Positions 17,169 through 26,309 of a stretch of 57,042 bases of DNA are shown here, piece after piece. Where the stretch lies: assembly GCA_028281865.1 (NCBI GenBank), contig JANQJB010000111.1, positions 1 through 57,042 on the forward strand. Reading direction: 5' to 3'. The translations under genes and the position numbers were made by a program. This stretch comes from Marinagarivorans sp. (GTDB lineage Bacteria; Pseudomonadota; Gammaproteobacteria; Pseudomonadales; Cellvibrionaceae). The number at the start of each line of letters is the position of its first letter. The stretch's first letter is position 1. Below the pieces are notes generated by a model that saw nothing but the letters and a program-made list of their open reading frames with translations, searched no databases and was not told the DNA's origin.

Positions 17169-20100
17169 ATGAAGACAACACCTAGGTTGTTGTTTGGAGT
17201 TAGGTCTTTTACCGCTTCAATATTTTTTGTTGTGCTTACTGCTTGTGGATCTGGTGGTGGAGACGAGACCTCTAACCCTATTGGTTCATCGAGTTCGGGG
17301 TTGAATAGTTCGAGTTCTAGCTCATCGTCATCTACGTCTGCTTCGAGTAACTCTTCCTCGTCTAGCAGTAGTTCCTCGGGCTTCTCGTCATCAAGTTCAT
17401 CCTCTTCTAGTAACAGCTCTTCAAACGGTGCTGCATCGAGCAGCAGTTCATCAAGTAGCAACTCCTCTTCGTCTAGCTCGTCTTCAAATTCATCGAGTAG
17501 TTCTTCCAGTTCTAATAGTGGTGGACAAACGGCTTCGTTTTATGCGGAAAAAATAGAGCCGGCAATAACGCAAAATTTTTGCGTGGCCTGCCATAGAGCA
17601 GATGGGCCGGCCGCAGCGACGCCGCTGAATTTTATTGCTGGAAACGACCAGTCTAGCAGCAATGAAAATGTGTTTCGCACTTACATAACCAGCTCAGAAC
17701 TCGCCTATCAGCGTTTGCTTTCGAAAGTTAAGGGCGAGCTGGAGCACGGTGGTAATTCTGTTTTGTCGTCGGGTTCTAGCGAGTATAAAGACCTCGAACA
17801 ATTTGTATTCGATGTTGCCGGAGTGAATAACGGCCAGCAAAACAATACTGATTTTTTTCAAAGCCTTGAGCGTGCTCCGACAGCCCAGATATTGCGGCGT
17901 GCGAGTATTTTGTTAGCGGGTAGCTTACCGACTGAGAACGAAATTTCTCAGGCAGAGCAAGGCGAAGAAGTATTACGTGATGTATTGAGAGCACTAATGC
18001 AGGGTGAGAATTTTCATAACTTTTTAATTCGCTCTGCCAACGACCGCCTGCTGACCGACGGCTTTTTAGAGCAGAGTTCTTTAAACCTCGATATTTTTGA
18101 TCCTTTTAATCTCTTTTATCCCAACTTGGCCAATCGCAAAGTGGTAGTTGAAGAGCAGGCCGAGTTGGAACAGTTTTATTACTGGTTACGACAATTCAAC
18201 TATGGTGTTGTGCGTGCTCCTCTTGAGCTGATTGCCTACGTGGTTGAAAATGATTTGCCTTATACGGAAATACTCACGGCTGATTACACGATGGTTAATT
18301 CACACAGTAATGAAATATTTAATTCGGGGTTAGATTTTACCGGGCTTGACTACCGGCAGTTTAAAAAAGGGAAAAATCGCGGGCAAATATTTTTAGATAG
18401 AAACTTTGTCGGTAATTTTATAGAGAATATTGGTGTTGAAGTAGCCGGGCACAGCGGGTTTTTAGAATATCCTCATACGGGGCTATTAAATGACCCTGTG
18501 TTTTTAAACCGTTACCCTTCCACGGAAACAAATCGCAATCGCGCGCGAGCCAGGTGGACTTATTATCACTTTTTGGGTATCGATATCGAAAAATCTGCCT
18601 CGCGTACTACCGATCCCGTTGCACTTGCAGATACGAATAATCCGACACTGAATAATCCTAACTGTACGGTGTGTCACTCGTTGCTCGACCCGCTTGCAGG
18701 AGCGTTTCAAAATTACGGTGATGAAGGATTTTATCGTAATTCCTTTGGCGGGCTCGATGCATTACCTGAGACATACAAAATGCCTGAAGGCGGCGCTCAA
18801 ACGCCCTATATAGATGGAGATACTTGGTATCGTGATATGTTGTCTCCCGGTTATCGACAAAATTTGGCGCCTTCGGCGGAAGGAAGTTTGCGATGGCTGG
18901 CAGAACAGATAATTGCTGATATTGACTTTGCAAAATCGGTCGTCAGGTTTTGGTGGCCCGCCTTAATGACAGAAAACCTGATTGAAGCCCCCGAAAATAG
19001 CAGTGATAGTTTTTACGCTGACGATTTACAGCTTTATCGTGCCCAACAAGCTTTTATTAATCAACTAGCCGAGCAATTTAGCCAGGGAATTGCTGGCGGT
19101 ACTCCATTTAATTTGAAAGATATGCTGATTGAATTGGTTCTAAGCGATTGGTTTAGCGCGGGAATTGTTACCGAACCGCTCAATGAAAATCGCGTTCGGC
19201 AACTTCAAAGTGTTGGTATAGGGCGTCTATTGACGCCGGAAGAACTCGAACAGAAAACACGCGCAGTCACCGGCATCGCCTGGGGAGAGGTGGATGCTGA
19301 TTGGACCTTAGACGGTAAGTTTTCGCGCTTAGACGAGCAATATAAAATTTATTACGGCGGGGTCGATTCCGTTGGTATTACTCAGCGTGCGCGAGAATTA
19401 AATAGTTTGATGAGTAACGTAGCGCTGGCGCAGGCTGTATCGGTCTCTTGTCCTGCAGTCATTTTTGATTTTAATAAACCCGAGCAGGAAAAACTTATTT
19501 TTAAATCGGTTGACCGTCATTACGCGCCGGACACCGTTGCTGTTAAGCAATTTGAAGTGACAAGTCAAACAGGTGTTGCCAAGCAGGAGTTAAATTTCGA
19601 GGCGTCACTTAATGTGCCCGCCGATAAACTTCATATTTCATTTGATACTCCGTATTGGGACGAAGCCTCAAATGAATCCGTTTTGTTGTTAATACACGAA
19701 GTTACAATTTTTGACCAAAGTGGAGCAAATGTTGCGAATTTTACCGGCGAGAATTTTGCTGCTATAGAAAACATCGCTTTTTCCAAGGATAACGATGGAA
19801 ACAATACCAGCGTTGCTTACACAGAGTTACCAGGCTATTCCGCATGGTTAATGTGGAACGGTTATATTGAAATTCCGATAGCACTTCCCGCGGGCGAAGG
19901 ATATCGCGTACAGCTCAGTGTTTCTCGCACGAACGTCCCCTCACGCAAATTATTAATGTCAGTTGCTCTCAATGGTGGCGAATCTGGTCAAGCAACTACC
20001 GGCGAACAATTGTTGCGCCAGCAACTAGCTGAGATACATCGCCAATTTTGGGGTGAATCGTTAAGCATTGACGACCCGGAAATCGATGCGTCTTATGAAC

Positions 20101-20309
20101 TCCTGGTAGAAATGTGGCAAGACCGAAAAGTATTAAATGGCTTTCAGCGTACGGCCATTAATTTTGAGGTGGAAACCTGTGAAATCCCCATTGAAAATTG
20201 GTGGGAGCAGGATTGGTCTGAGGAATTTTCCGATCCTCAAAATATGATGGGAGCATGGATTATGATGCTAGTGTATTTTATGACGGATTACCGTTACTTG
20301 CATGAGTAA
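17169..20309 (+). CDS. Giant poly-Ser lipoprotein with two CxxCH motifs (DUF1592/DUF1588-like)
   Basis: A 1046-aa lipoprotein. The lipobox LTAC puts lipid Cys at 26. Residues about 40-118 are a near-continuous serine linker. A cytochrome-c-like CVACH follows (C138, C141, H142), then a region with RRASILLAGSLP resembling the planctomycetal PSC families. A second motif, CTVCHSLLDPLAGAF (C499, C502, H503), matches the DUF1588 signature. The last 400 aa are not recognised, apart from a beta-rich segment (about 770-930). The stop is three bases before a Tat-signal DUF1501-like gene, so the two are coupled. Compared with the pair at 50.1-53.4 kb this one is longer and less canonical. Haem attachment is inferred, not shown. 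Confidence 0.8.
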   Translation: MKTTPRLLFGVRSFTASIFFVVLTACGSGGGDETSNPIGSSSSGLNSSSSSSSSSTSASSNSSSSSSSSSGFSSSSSSSSSNSSSNGAASSSSSSSSNSSSSSSSSNSSSSSSSSNSGGQTASFYAEKIEPAITQNFCVACHRADGPAAATPLNFIAGNDQSSSNENVFRTYITSSELAYQRLLSKVKGELEHGGNSVLSSGSSEYKDLEQFVFDVAGVNNGQQNNTDFFQSLERAPTAQILRRASILLAGSLPTENEISQAEQGEEVLRDVLRALMQGENFHNFLIRSANDRLLTDGFLEQSSLNLDIFDPFNLFYPNLANRKVVVEEQAELEQFYYWLRQFNYGVVRAPLELIAYVVENDLPYTEILTADYTMVNSHSNEIFNSGLDFTGLDYRQFKKGKNRGQIFLDRNFVGNFIENIGVEVAGHSGFLEYPHTGLLNDPVFLNRYPSTETNRNRARARWTYYHFLGIDIEKSASRTTDPVALADTNNPTLNNPNCTVCHSLLDPLAGAFQNYGDEGFYRNSFGGLDALPETYKMPEGGAQTPYIDGDTWYRDMLSPGYRQNLAPSAEGSLRWLAEQIIADIDFAKSVVRFWWPALMTENLIEAPENSSDSFYADDLQLYRAQQAFINQLAEQFSQGIAGGTPFNLKDMLIELVLSDWFSAGIVTEPLNENRVRQLQSVGIGRLLTPEELEQKTRAVTGIAWGEVDADWTLDGKFSRLDEQYKIYYGGVDSVGITQRARELNSLMSNVALAQAVSVSCPAVIFDFNKPEQEKLIFKSVDRHYAPDTVAVKQFEVTSQTGVAKQELNFEASLNVPADKLHISFDTPYWDEASNESVLLLIHEVTIFDQSGANVANFTGENFAAIENIAFSKDNDGNNTSVAYTELPGYSAWLMWNGYIEIPIALPAGEGYRVQLSVSRTNVPSRKLLMSVALNGGESGQATTGEQLLRQQLAEIHRQFWGESLSIDDPEIDASYELLVEMWQDRKVLNGFQRTAINFEVETCEIPIENWWEQDWSEEFSDPQNMMGAWIMMLVYFMTDYRYLHE
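17290..17525 (+). repeat. Poly-serine linker coding tract
   Basis: The tract mixes AGC, AGT, TCA, TCT, TCG and TCC codons, so it is not a simple nucleotide repeat. That argues for selection at the protein level. A minus-strand acidic open frame over the same bases is a shadow. Confidence 0.8.
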
Positions 20310-20312
20310 GCT

Positions 20313-21611
20313 ATGAAAATGAAATTTACTCGTCGACGATCGTTAAAATTATCACTGCTTGGAGCTAGCCTTTCTCAGGCCTCCGCTAAAGTTTTTGCTG
20401 CGCCCGAAGATTATACCGGTCGTTTTTTTGTTACTCTGCAGGCCGAAGGTGCTTGGGATGTATCGAGTTTTTGTGATCCAAAGACCAATCAAGCTGGTGA
20501 AAAAATTATTAATAATTGGGCGCGAGACGGCGAAGTCGAAACAGCCGGTAATATTCCCTATGCCCCATTTGGCAATAACGCGTCTTTTTTTCAAAAATAT
20601 TATCGTGATTTATTGATTATTAACGGAGTTGATGCACAGACGAATTCACACAGTACGGGGGTGCTTCACAATTGGAGCGGCCGTAACTCTGCAGGCTACC
20701 CATCGCTGAGTGCTTTATTTGCCGCTATTAACGCACCCGATATTCCGCTTGCGTATTTAAATTTTGGTGGCTATGCAGAAACGGCACGTATGATTCGTTA
20801 CACGCGATTGGACGAACCTAGTTCATTACTTAATGTGTTAAGACCTAATGAGGCACCGTGGGATAGAAATTCGCGTATGCGGGTTCCTAGTTTGCTGGAA
20901 AAAGTGCAGATGAAACAGCGCGAGCGTCTTCAGCGCTTACGAGCGCAAGAAAATATTTTGCCCCGTCAGCGCTTTGCAATGGATGCTTATCACCTGGCAC
21001 GCGAGAACAGCAAAGGTTTAGCAGATTTTGCCAACGTGATTCCACCAGAAAATGAACTGCAAGGTCGGACGATGCTGTCACAACAAACCAGTAGCAATTT
21101 GTTGGGCCAAATGCAGATAGCAACTTTGGCGTTTAAAGCGGGAGTGGCGTGTAGTGCAGATTTCCATTTGGATGGCTTTGACACTCACGCATCGCACGAT
21201 GAACAACACGAACCTCTGCTTGCGCATTTGGTCGATGCCATCGATTATTTCTGGACTTACGCGGAAACGCATAATATTGCTGATCGAATAACGCTGCTGA
21301 TTGGGTCGGATTTCAGCCGCACACCCTTTTATAACAACGGTAATGGCAAGGACCACTGGCCCATAGGAAGCGTGATGGTAATGGAAAAGAATGCCGCTTG
21401 GGGAAATCGTGTTGTTGGAAAAACAGATGGATGGCAGAACGCGATGAAAATTAATCCGTCGAGTTTAATGCGTGATGATAGCAACGGAACAATCCTGTAT
21501 CCAAAACATATACATAAAGCTGTGCGCCGGTATTTAGGTATTGATCAACACGCATTAATTACGCTTTTTCCGTTTAATAATGTAGAAGACTTTAACTTTT
21601 TTGCAGTGTGA
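20313..21611 (+). CDS. DUF1501-like exported protein with Tat-type signal
   Basis: A 432-aa protein starting three bases after the CxxCH lipoprotein. The N-terminus TRRRSLKLSLLGASLSQA is a Tat-like signal, cleaved near VFA. The body matches DUF1501 features: DGFDTHASHDEQH at about 288-300, ITLLIGSDFSRTP and GKDHWPIGS. DUF1501 is remotely related to the alkaline phosphatase/sulfatase fold, but no activity is established. Coupling to the upstream gene suggests an exported complex or a folded redox partner. Tat export would imply folding or cofactor loading in the cytoplasm. Confidence 0.85.
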   Translation: MKMKFTRRRSLKLSLLGASLSQASAKVFAAPEDYTGRFFVTLQAEGAWDVSSFCDPKTNQAGEKIINNWARDGEVETAGNIPYAPFGNNASFFQKYYRDLLIINGVDAQTNSHSTGVLHNWSGRNSAGYPSLSALFAAINAPDIPLAYLNFGGYAETARMIRYTRLDEPSSLLNVLRPNEAPWDRNSRMRVPSLLEKVQMKQRERLQRLRAQENILPRQRFAMDAYHLARENSKGLADFANVIPPENELQGRTMLSQQTSSNLLGQMQIATLAFKAGVACSADFHLDGFDTHASHDEQHEPLLAHLVDAIDYFWTYAETHNIADRITLLIGSDFSRTPFYNNGNGKDHWPIGSVMVMEKNAAWGNRVVGKTDGWQNAMKINPSSLMRDDSNGTILYPKHIHKAVRRYLGIDQHALITLFPFNNVEDFNFFAV

Positions 21612-21624
21612 AAATAAATACGAT

Positions 21625-22293
21625 CTATTTAATGGCTAGCAATTTACTGGAAGACATCGCATGATAAATAAAACCCAGTAAAACAAGGAGTTTATCCTCA
21701 TCCGCCTCCATGAATTGAATGCCGCAAAAATAACCTTCGTCCCTCTTTTTATAAGCGCGCACTAATGCAGTTACTGTAAGCCTACGAGAGATATCCTCAA
21801 TTTGGAATTTACCCTTAATCTCTACCTTATTACCCACCTTCGCACCGTCTTCAAATAACATTAAGCCGGCACCTGATGTGCTGATGTCGATGATCTGTCC
21901 TGGAATGCCCGAGGTGTTTAAAGTTACATTTTCAAGCAGAATAGGCTGTCTAACCTCTACTCGAGAAGCACTGCGAATTTGTTTAAATTTGACGTTACGC
22001 GGGTAATCTAAATAGATCATCAGCGCGGGTATTTCGCTGATATAAAGAATGGTAGTTGGGAACAGGGCTATTCCACCCGGTAGCGCAACGGAGAGCACAA
22101 CGCGGCCTCCTTCCTCGATTCGCGGCATGTTTTCGCCCTCCTTTAGCGTGACAATCACTGCTTCGTCGGGCAGGCAGCCGATAAAAACGCATGAACAGCC
22201 GCTTGTTCTATCGGTAGGATCTGGGTAGAGAGTGAATTCTTGGCCCCACGTAAGGCCTAGTTCGTTAAAGGTGTATAGTTGATCGCCATTCAT
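21625..22293 (-). CDS. PilZ-domain flagellar brake-like protein
   Basis: A 222-aa YcgR-type protein with an N-terminal YcgR-like beta domain (about 1-115) and a C-terminal PilZ domain. The c-di-GMP-binding motifs are RSASRVEVR (RxxxR type) and DISTSGAG (DxSxxG). Proteins of this type bind c-di-GMP and modulate flagellar motility or cell-surface functions. ATG 22293 is used; an in-frame TTG at 22299 would add two residues and neither has a good Shine-Dalgarno. It converges with the DUF1501-like gene, 13 bp apart, and no flagellar genes are nearby. Confidence 0.85.
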   Translation of the reverse strand: MNGDQLYTFNELGLTWGQEFTLYPDPTDRTSGCSCVFIGCLPDEAVIVTLKEGENMPRIEEGGRVVLSVALPGGIALFPTTILYISEIPALMIYLDYPRNVKFKQIRSASRVEVRQPILLENVTLNTSGIPGQIIDISTSGAGLMLFEDGAKVGNKVEIKGKFQIEDISRRLTVTALVRAYKKRDEGYFCGIQFMEADEDKLLVLLGFIYHAMSSSKLLAIK

Positions 22294-22619
22294 AGCCAAG
22301 AATCAAAAATTTAATCGTTCTCTTACTAGAATAGCTTCATAGTACCTGGAACGAGCTGAATTCTCACTCTAAAATGACAAAGTGCAAATTTGCGCGACGA
22401 AAAATTGGAAGAATTTAAAAATTTAACATATTAGCTCTGGAAGCCTGAGATTGGTCGAGGTTAATCAGAGCTTCCTATAGTTGGTGCTGGCGCTTTATCA
22501 TTAGCCTGACAAATGACAGTGGTTACCATATTCAGTAATTATGAGCTTGTGCTCTCTGTTTTCAGCGGGATACCTGCCACAGCTCAACAAAAAATGAGAA
22601 AGAAACGAGAGAGATTGGA
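22294..22619. other. Divergent gap between PilZ gene and phosphatase gene
   Basis: These 326 bp hold no gene. One imperfect hairpin is visible: GGAAGC at 22439-22444 pairs with GCTTCC at 22470-22475, with an extra CTGA/TCAG inner stem. Otherwise it is promoter-like AT-rich sequence. Confidence 0.4.
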
Positions 22620-23063
22620 ATGAAGGTTTTGTTTTTATGCACTGGGAATTACTATCGCAGCCGCTTTGCGGAGGAGTATTTTAATCACTTGGTCAAAAGT
22701 GAGGGCCTGCAGGCATCGGCCTATTCCCTGGGTTTAATGAGGGACTTTAGTGGCAATGGCAATGTTGGTCCAATATCAAAGGATACGTTGGCGGAACTTA
22801 ACAGTCTCGGAGTTGAACCGCGTGGGCACGAGCGTATGCCCGATTACGTTTACCTGGAGCATTTTGATGATTTTGATCTGGTTATCGCCGTTAGCCGTTC
22901 AGAGCATACACCAATGGTAAAAGAAAACTGGCCAGACGAATCGCCGTCGATAGAATATTTTGACGTTGAGGACTTACATCTAGAAGGCCCTGAGACTGCA
23001 CTTCCCCGATTGCGGCAGCATATCGAAGGCTTGGTTGAACGCTTGCGGGCTCAAGCTAAATAA
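22620..23063 (+). CDS. Low-molecular-weight phosphotyrosine phosphatase-like protein
   Basis: A 147-aa protein of the LMW-PTP/arsenate reductase fold. The P-loop is CTGNYYRS (C7, R13, CX5R). The late EYFDVEDL segment sits where the family's acidic DP loop is expected, but the Pro is absent. It may be a phosphatase of small proteins or a degenerate member; the substrate is unknown. A GAGAGA stretch precedes the ATG. Downstream, the RNA helicase gene converges, with 67 bp between stops. Confidence 0.8.
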   Translation: MKVLFLCTGNYYRSRFAEEYFNHLVKSEGLQASAYSLGLMRDFSGNGNVGPISKDTLAELNSLGVEPRGHERMPDYVYLEHFDDFDLVIAVSRSEHTPMVKENWPDESPSIEYFDVEDLHLEGPETALPRLRQHIEGLVERLRAQAK

Positions 23064-23130
23064 ACTATTGGTCTCGTTTTTTTGCGCATCTTTATTGTTG
23101 TATTTGAACACTAGTGTTTGTTGTCGCTGC

Positions 23131-24921
23131 TTACTTTTTTGCTTTTTTAGGTTTTTTGCGAGACTTTGAAGAATTGCTACCGCTCTTTTGCTTGTCCGAT
23201 TTTGTTTTTTGGGATGCAGATGATATAGCATCTTGAGTTTTGGCGTTTTTTCGCTTTTTGTGCGGACGTGCAGTTGCATCTAAGCGCTTAAGGCGCAAGG
23301 CTTTGCCACAGACACGCGCTTTTTGCAGGATATTGAAGATTTCGCTTGGCATACCCGCAGGTAATTCTACTGTTGAGTGGTCGGCATTAATGCTTAACTT
23401 GCGAATGAACTGGCTCTCGATTCCCGCTTCGTTTGCAATTGCACCGACGATGTTTCCCGGCTTCGCGCCGTCGTCTAAACCAACTTCCATTCGGTAAGAC
23501 ACCATTTTCAGTTTTTGGCTGCTTTCATAGTGTTTGGCTTTTTGTTGCTTCTTGTCGTTTCTTTTAGTTTCTGAGTTTTGCGGCTTGAGTTTTTCATCGA
23601 GTAACAACGGCTGATCGCCTTGAGCGAGCTTGGCTAGGGCTGCAGCAACAGTAAGTGCATCGCATGCATTCTCCTGTTGTAGTTCTTCGATAATATGCTT
23701 GAAAAAATCCAGTTCCTTATCCGCGAATAAATCTGTAATGGATTGTTTAAAGCGTTTGACGCGTTGTTCGTTTATCGTCGATGTACTTGGCATCCGCATC
23801 GGTTCGATTGTTTTTCCGGTAGCGCGTTCGATTGCTCGCAGCATTCGCATTTCGCGTTTGGCAACAAATAAAATTGCTTCACCGCTTCTTCCTGCCCGTC
23901 CCGTGCGTCCAATACGGTGGACATAAGATTCGGTATCGTAGGGGATATCATAATTAACAACGTGGCTAATGCGCTCAACATCCAAGCCCCTTGCAGCGAC
24001 GTCAGTGGCGACTAATATATCGATTTTGCCTGTTTTAAGCCTGTCGATAGTACGTTCGCGTAAATGTTGCGATATATCGCCATTCAAAGCCGCGCTGCTA
24101 AATCCGCGAGCTTCGAGTTTTTCTGCCAGCTCAACTGTCGCCGTTTTTGTGCGTACAAAAACAATCATCGCGTCAAAAGTCTCAACTTCCAGAATACGGG
24201 TTAATGCATCGAGTTTGTGTAAGCCGCTCACTGGCCAGTAGCGCTGATTAATGCTGGCTGCTGTAGTTGTCTTTTGTTGAATATGTACTTCGACAGGTTG
24301 GTTGAGGTATGTGGATGCAACTTTGGCAATGGCTGTAGGCATAGTGGCTGAGAATAGCGCTATTTGTCGCTGTTCGGGCACCTTCTCTAAAATCCACTCG
24401 ACGTCGTCAATAAAGCCCATACGCAACATTTCGTCGGCTTCGTCCAGGACAAGGTGCTTAAGATTATCGAGCTTGAGTGTACCTTTACGCATATGGTCCA
24501 TTACGCGGCCCGGTGTGCCGACGACAACCTGTACACCGCGTTTTAGGCCACGAATTTGCCCCTCATAACCCTGGCCACCGTAAATAGGCAATACGTGAAA
24601 GCCTGATAGATAGTGTGCGTAACTCTGCATCGCCTCAGCCACCTGAATAGCTAATTCGCGGGTCGGCGCAAGTATCATCGCTTGAGGTGTTTTTTGGCGC
24701 AGGTTTATTTGGTGCAGAATTGGCAATGCGAAAGCCGCTGTCTTTCCGGTGCCGGTTTGAGCCTGTCCGAGAATATCTCGTCCCTCGAGTAGCGGAGGAA
24801 TACTCTTGGCCTGAATGGGTGAGGGGCTTTCATAGCCGACGAGTTTCAGCGCTTTGAGAAGCTTTTCATTTAACCCAAGGCTGGTGAAGTCATTTGGCGC
24901 TTCGGTGAGGCCGTTAGTCAT
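23131..24921 (-). CDS. DEAD-box RNA helicase, DeaD/CsdA-like
   Basis: A 596-aa ATP-dependent RNA helicase. The motifs appear in order: Q-motif near residue 36, AQTGTGKT (54-61), PTREL, TPGR, DEAD, SAT, ALNGD and HRIGRTGRAGR. A DbpA-type RRM domain follows (YRMEVGLDDGAKPGNIVGAI, about 470-545). The last 55 residues are a Lys/Arg/Ser-rich basic tail, suited to RNA binding. Members help ribosome assembly and mRNA decay, often at low temperature. DeaD is favoured over RhlE/SrmB by the RRM; no cold-shock element was recognised upstream. Confidence 0.9.
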   Translation of the reverse strand: MTNGLTEAPNDFTSLGLNEKLLKALKLVGYESPSPIQAKSIPPLLEGRDILGQAQTGTGKTAAFALPILHQINLRQKTPQAMILAPTRELAIQVAEAMQSYAHYLSGFHVLPIYGGQGYEGQIRGLKRGVQVVVGTPGRVMDHMRKGTLKLDNLKHLVLDEADEMLRMGFIDDVEWILEKVPEQRQIALFSATMPTAIAKVASTYLNQPVEVHIQQKTTTAASINQRYWPVSGLHKLDALTRILEVETFDAMIVFVRTKTATVELAEKLEARGFSSAALNGDISQHLRERTIDRLKTGKIDILVATDVAARGLDVERISHVVNYDIPYDTESYVHRIGRTGRAGRSGEAILFVAKREMRMLRAIERATGKTIEPMRMPSTSTINEQRVKRFKQSITDLFADKELDFFKHIIEELQQENACDALTVAAALAKLAQGDQPLLLDEKLKPQNSETKRNDKKQQKAKHYESSQKLKMVSYRMEVGLDDGAKPGNIVGAIANEAGIESQFIRKLSINADHSTVELPAGMPSEIFNILQKARVCGKALRLKRLDATARPHKKRKNAKTQDAISSASQKTKSDKQKSGSNSSKSRKKPKKAKK

Positions 24922-25131
24922 GAGCTTTCCTGTATAAACAAAGATTTAGGCGGGTGTTCGGGTGGGGTGCGGATTATAGCGACTTCATCGCGAAATAATC
25001 CATCGAAAGTTGACAGGAGGCCTCGCGTCGTCAAAATGCCTGGACGCAAATTCAGTAGAATATCTTTTTCCTACTAAGTACGTGTCTAGCCGTTGCGGTT
25101 TGTCGGTCGAATTTAAATTTGAGAGTGGAAT

Positions 25132-26151
25132 ATGAAGAATAAATTTAATCGAGTGTTAGGGTTTCGCAAGTCATTTTTTTTATCTGTCTGCAGAGTTTTC
25201 TGGGCAGCGTTTGGTGTAACACTCATGTTTTCATGTTCAGGACTGACGGTGGTAAAAAAAGGTGCAGTGGCTAAAGAAGAAAAAACCTTAGATTTGCCAG
25301 TTCCACAAGCTGCGCCCAAGGACTTATCTAAATTTCGCTGGTATAACGATACGCCTGAGGATGTGGTTGGGGTAGAGCATTTAGTGCACGCACATTTTTA
25401 CAGTGAGAAAAATCAGGCAAGCCCTGGCTATTATATTTATCTGCCAGAGGGTTACTCAAAGCCCGAGAATCGATTTCAGCGCTACCCGGTTATTTATCAT
25501 TTACATGGCGGCAGGCCCGGTGCTGAGTTTAAAGGGATTCGCCGTTTTCATGAAATGCGCGAGGCTATGCTCGCAGGCAAATTACCAAAAACCATAATAG
25601 TCTTTCCAAATGGAGGCAAGCTCAGCCACTACGATCATCAAGGTTCATTTGGTGAGCAGGCGTTTCTAGAATTGGTTGAACACGTTGATTTGACTTATCG
25701 TACTATCGGTAATCGCAGTGGTCGATTATTACAGGGTGGCTCCCAAGGTGGACGCGGTGTAACGCGTTATATTTTTAAATTCCCGCACCTGTTTAGTTCT
25801 GCAATTGCGACAGCTTCGGGGCATCAGTGGGAATATGCCATCAGCCAAAATAATGGTCGCGAAAGCGAGTTTCTTACCATTGACGACCCGAATAATAATA
25901 CCTGGGACTTGGCCAAAGCTTATGCTAGCGATCCTTCGCTACCGAAAATAAAACTCATGATTGTTATTGGCGACGAGGATAAAAATTACAAAAGCAATGT
26001 CGCTTATTATCAGATGACGCAAAAATTAGGTATCGATAGTCAGCTTGTGGTGGCAAAAAACGCTGGTCATGGCTTAAGTTTTAAGTTGCCGGAATTAGAG
26101 AACAGTATTTTTGGTTTTCATCGCGAAGTATTAGAGTTTGTGAAGTATTAG
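25132..26151 (+). CDS. Lipoprotein alpha/beta-hydrolase (putative esterase)
   Basis: A 339-aa esterase D/feruloyl-esterase-like enzyme. A lipobox-like FSCSG lies at about residue 36. The catalytic triad is visible: Ser in GGSQGGRG, Asp in IGDEDKN and His in AGHGLSF; the oxyanion region is HLHGGRPG. A surface-anchored esterase near glycan genes could remove acyl or phenolic groups from polysaccharides, but this is inferred. It is a single gene, converging on the TonB receptor across a bidirectional terminator. Confidence 0.85.
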   Translation: MKNKFNRVLGFRKSFFLSVCRVFWAAFGVTLMFSCSGLTVVKKGAVAKEEKTLDLPVPQAAPKDLSKFRWYNDTPEDVVGVEHLVHAHFYSEKNQASPGYYIYLPEGYSKPENRFQRYPVIYHLHGGRPGAEFKGIRRFHEMREAMLAGKLPKTIIVFPNGGKLSHYDHQGSFGEQAFLELVEHVDLTYRTIGNRSGRLLQGGSQGGRGVTRYIFKFPHLFSSAIATASGHQWEYAISQNNGRESEFLTIDDPNNNTWDLAKAYASDPSLPKIKLMIVIGDEDKNYKSNVAYYQMTQKLGIDSQLVVAKNAGHGLSFKLPELENSIFGFHREVLEFVKY

Positions 26152-26253
26152 AGCTTAATGAATTGACACTCTATTAAGTCATGCATCGTTAGCCGTTAGA
26201 GGGTTAAAAGATTGTGAATCTGTCTTTGATATTGAGTTAGATAAAATATATTC

Positions 26254-26291
26254 AAAAAAAAAGGGCACCTTAAATAAGGCGCCCTTTTTTT
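26254..26291. terminator. Bidirectional terminator between esterase and TonB receptor
   Basis: AAAAGGGC and CCTTA pair with TAAGG and GCCCTTTTTTT around a short loop, with A-runs on one side and T-runs on the other. Confidence 0.85.
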
Positions 26292-26309
26292 GTGGTGGCT
26301 AGCGTTGCT

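Noticed and set aside
17150-17461. Acidic, Leu/Glu/Asp-rich open frame opposite the first poly-Ser tract
   Set aside because: Antisense shadow of the Ser codons; low-complexity composition and no ribosome site.
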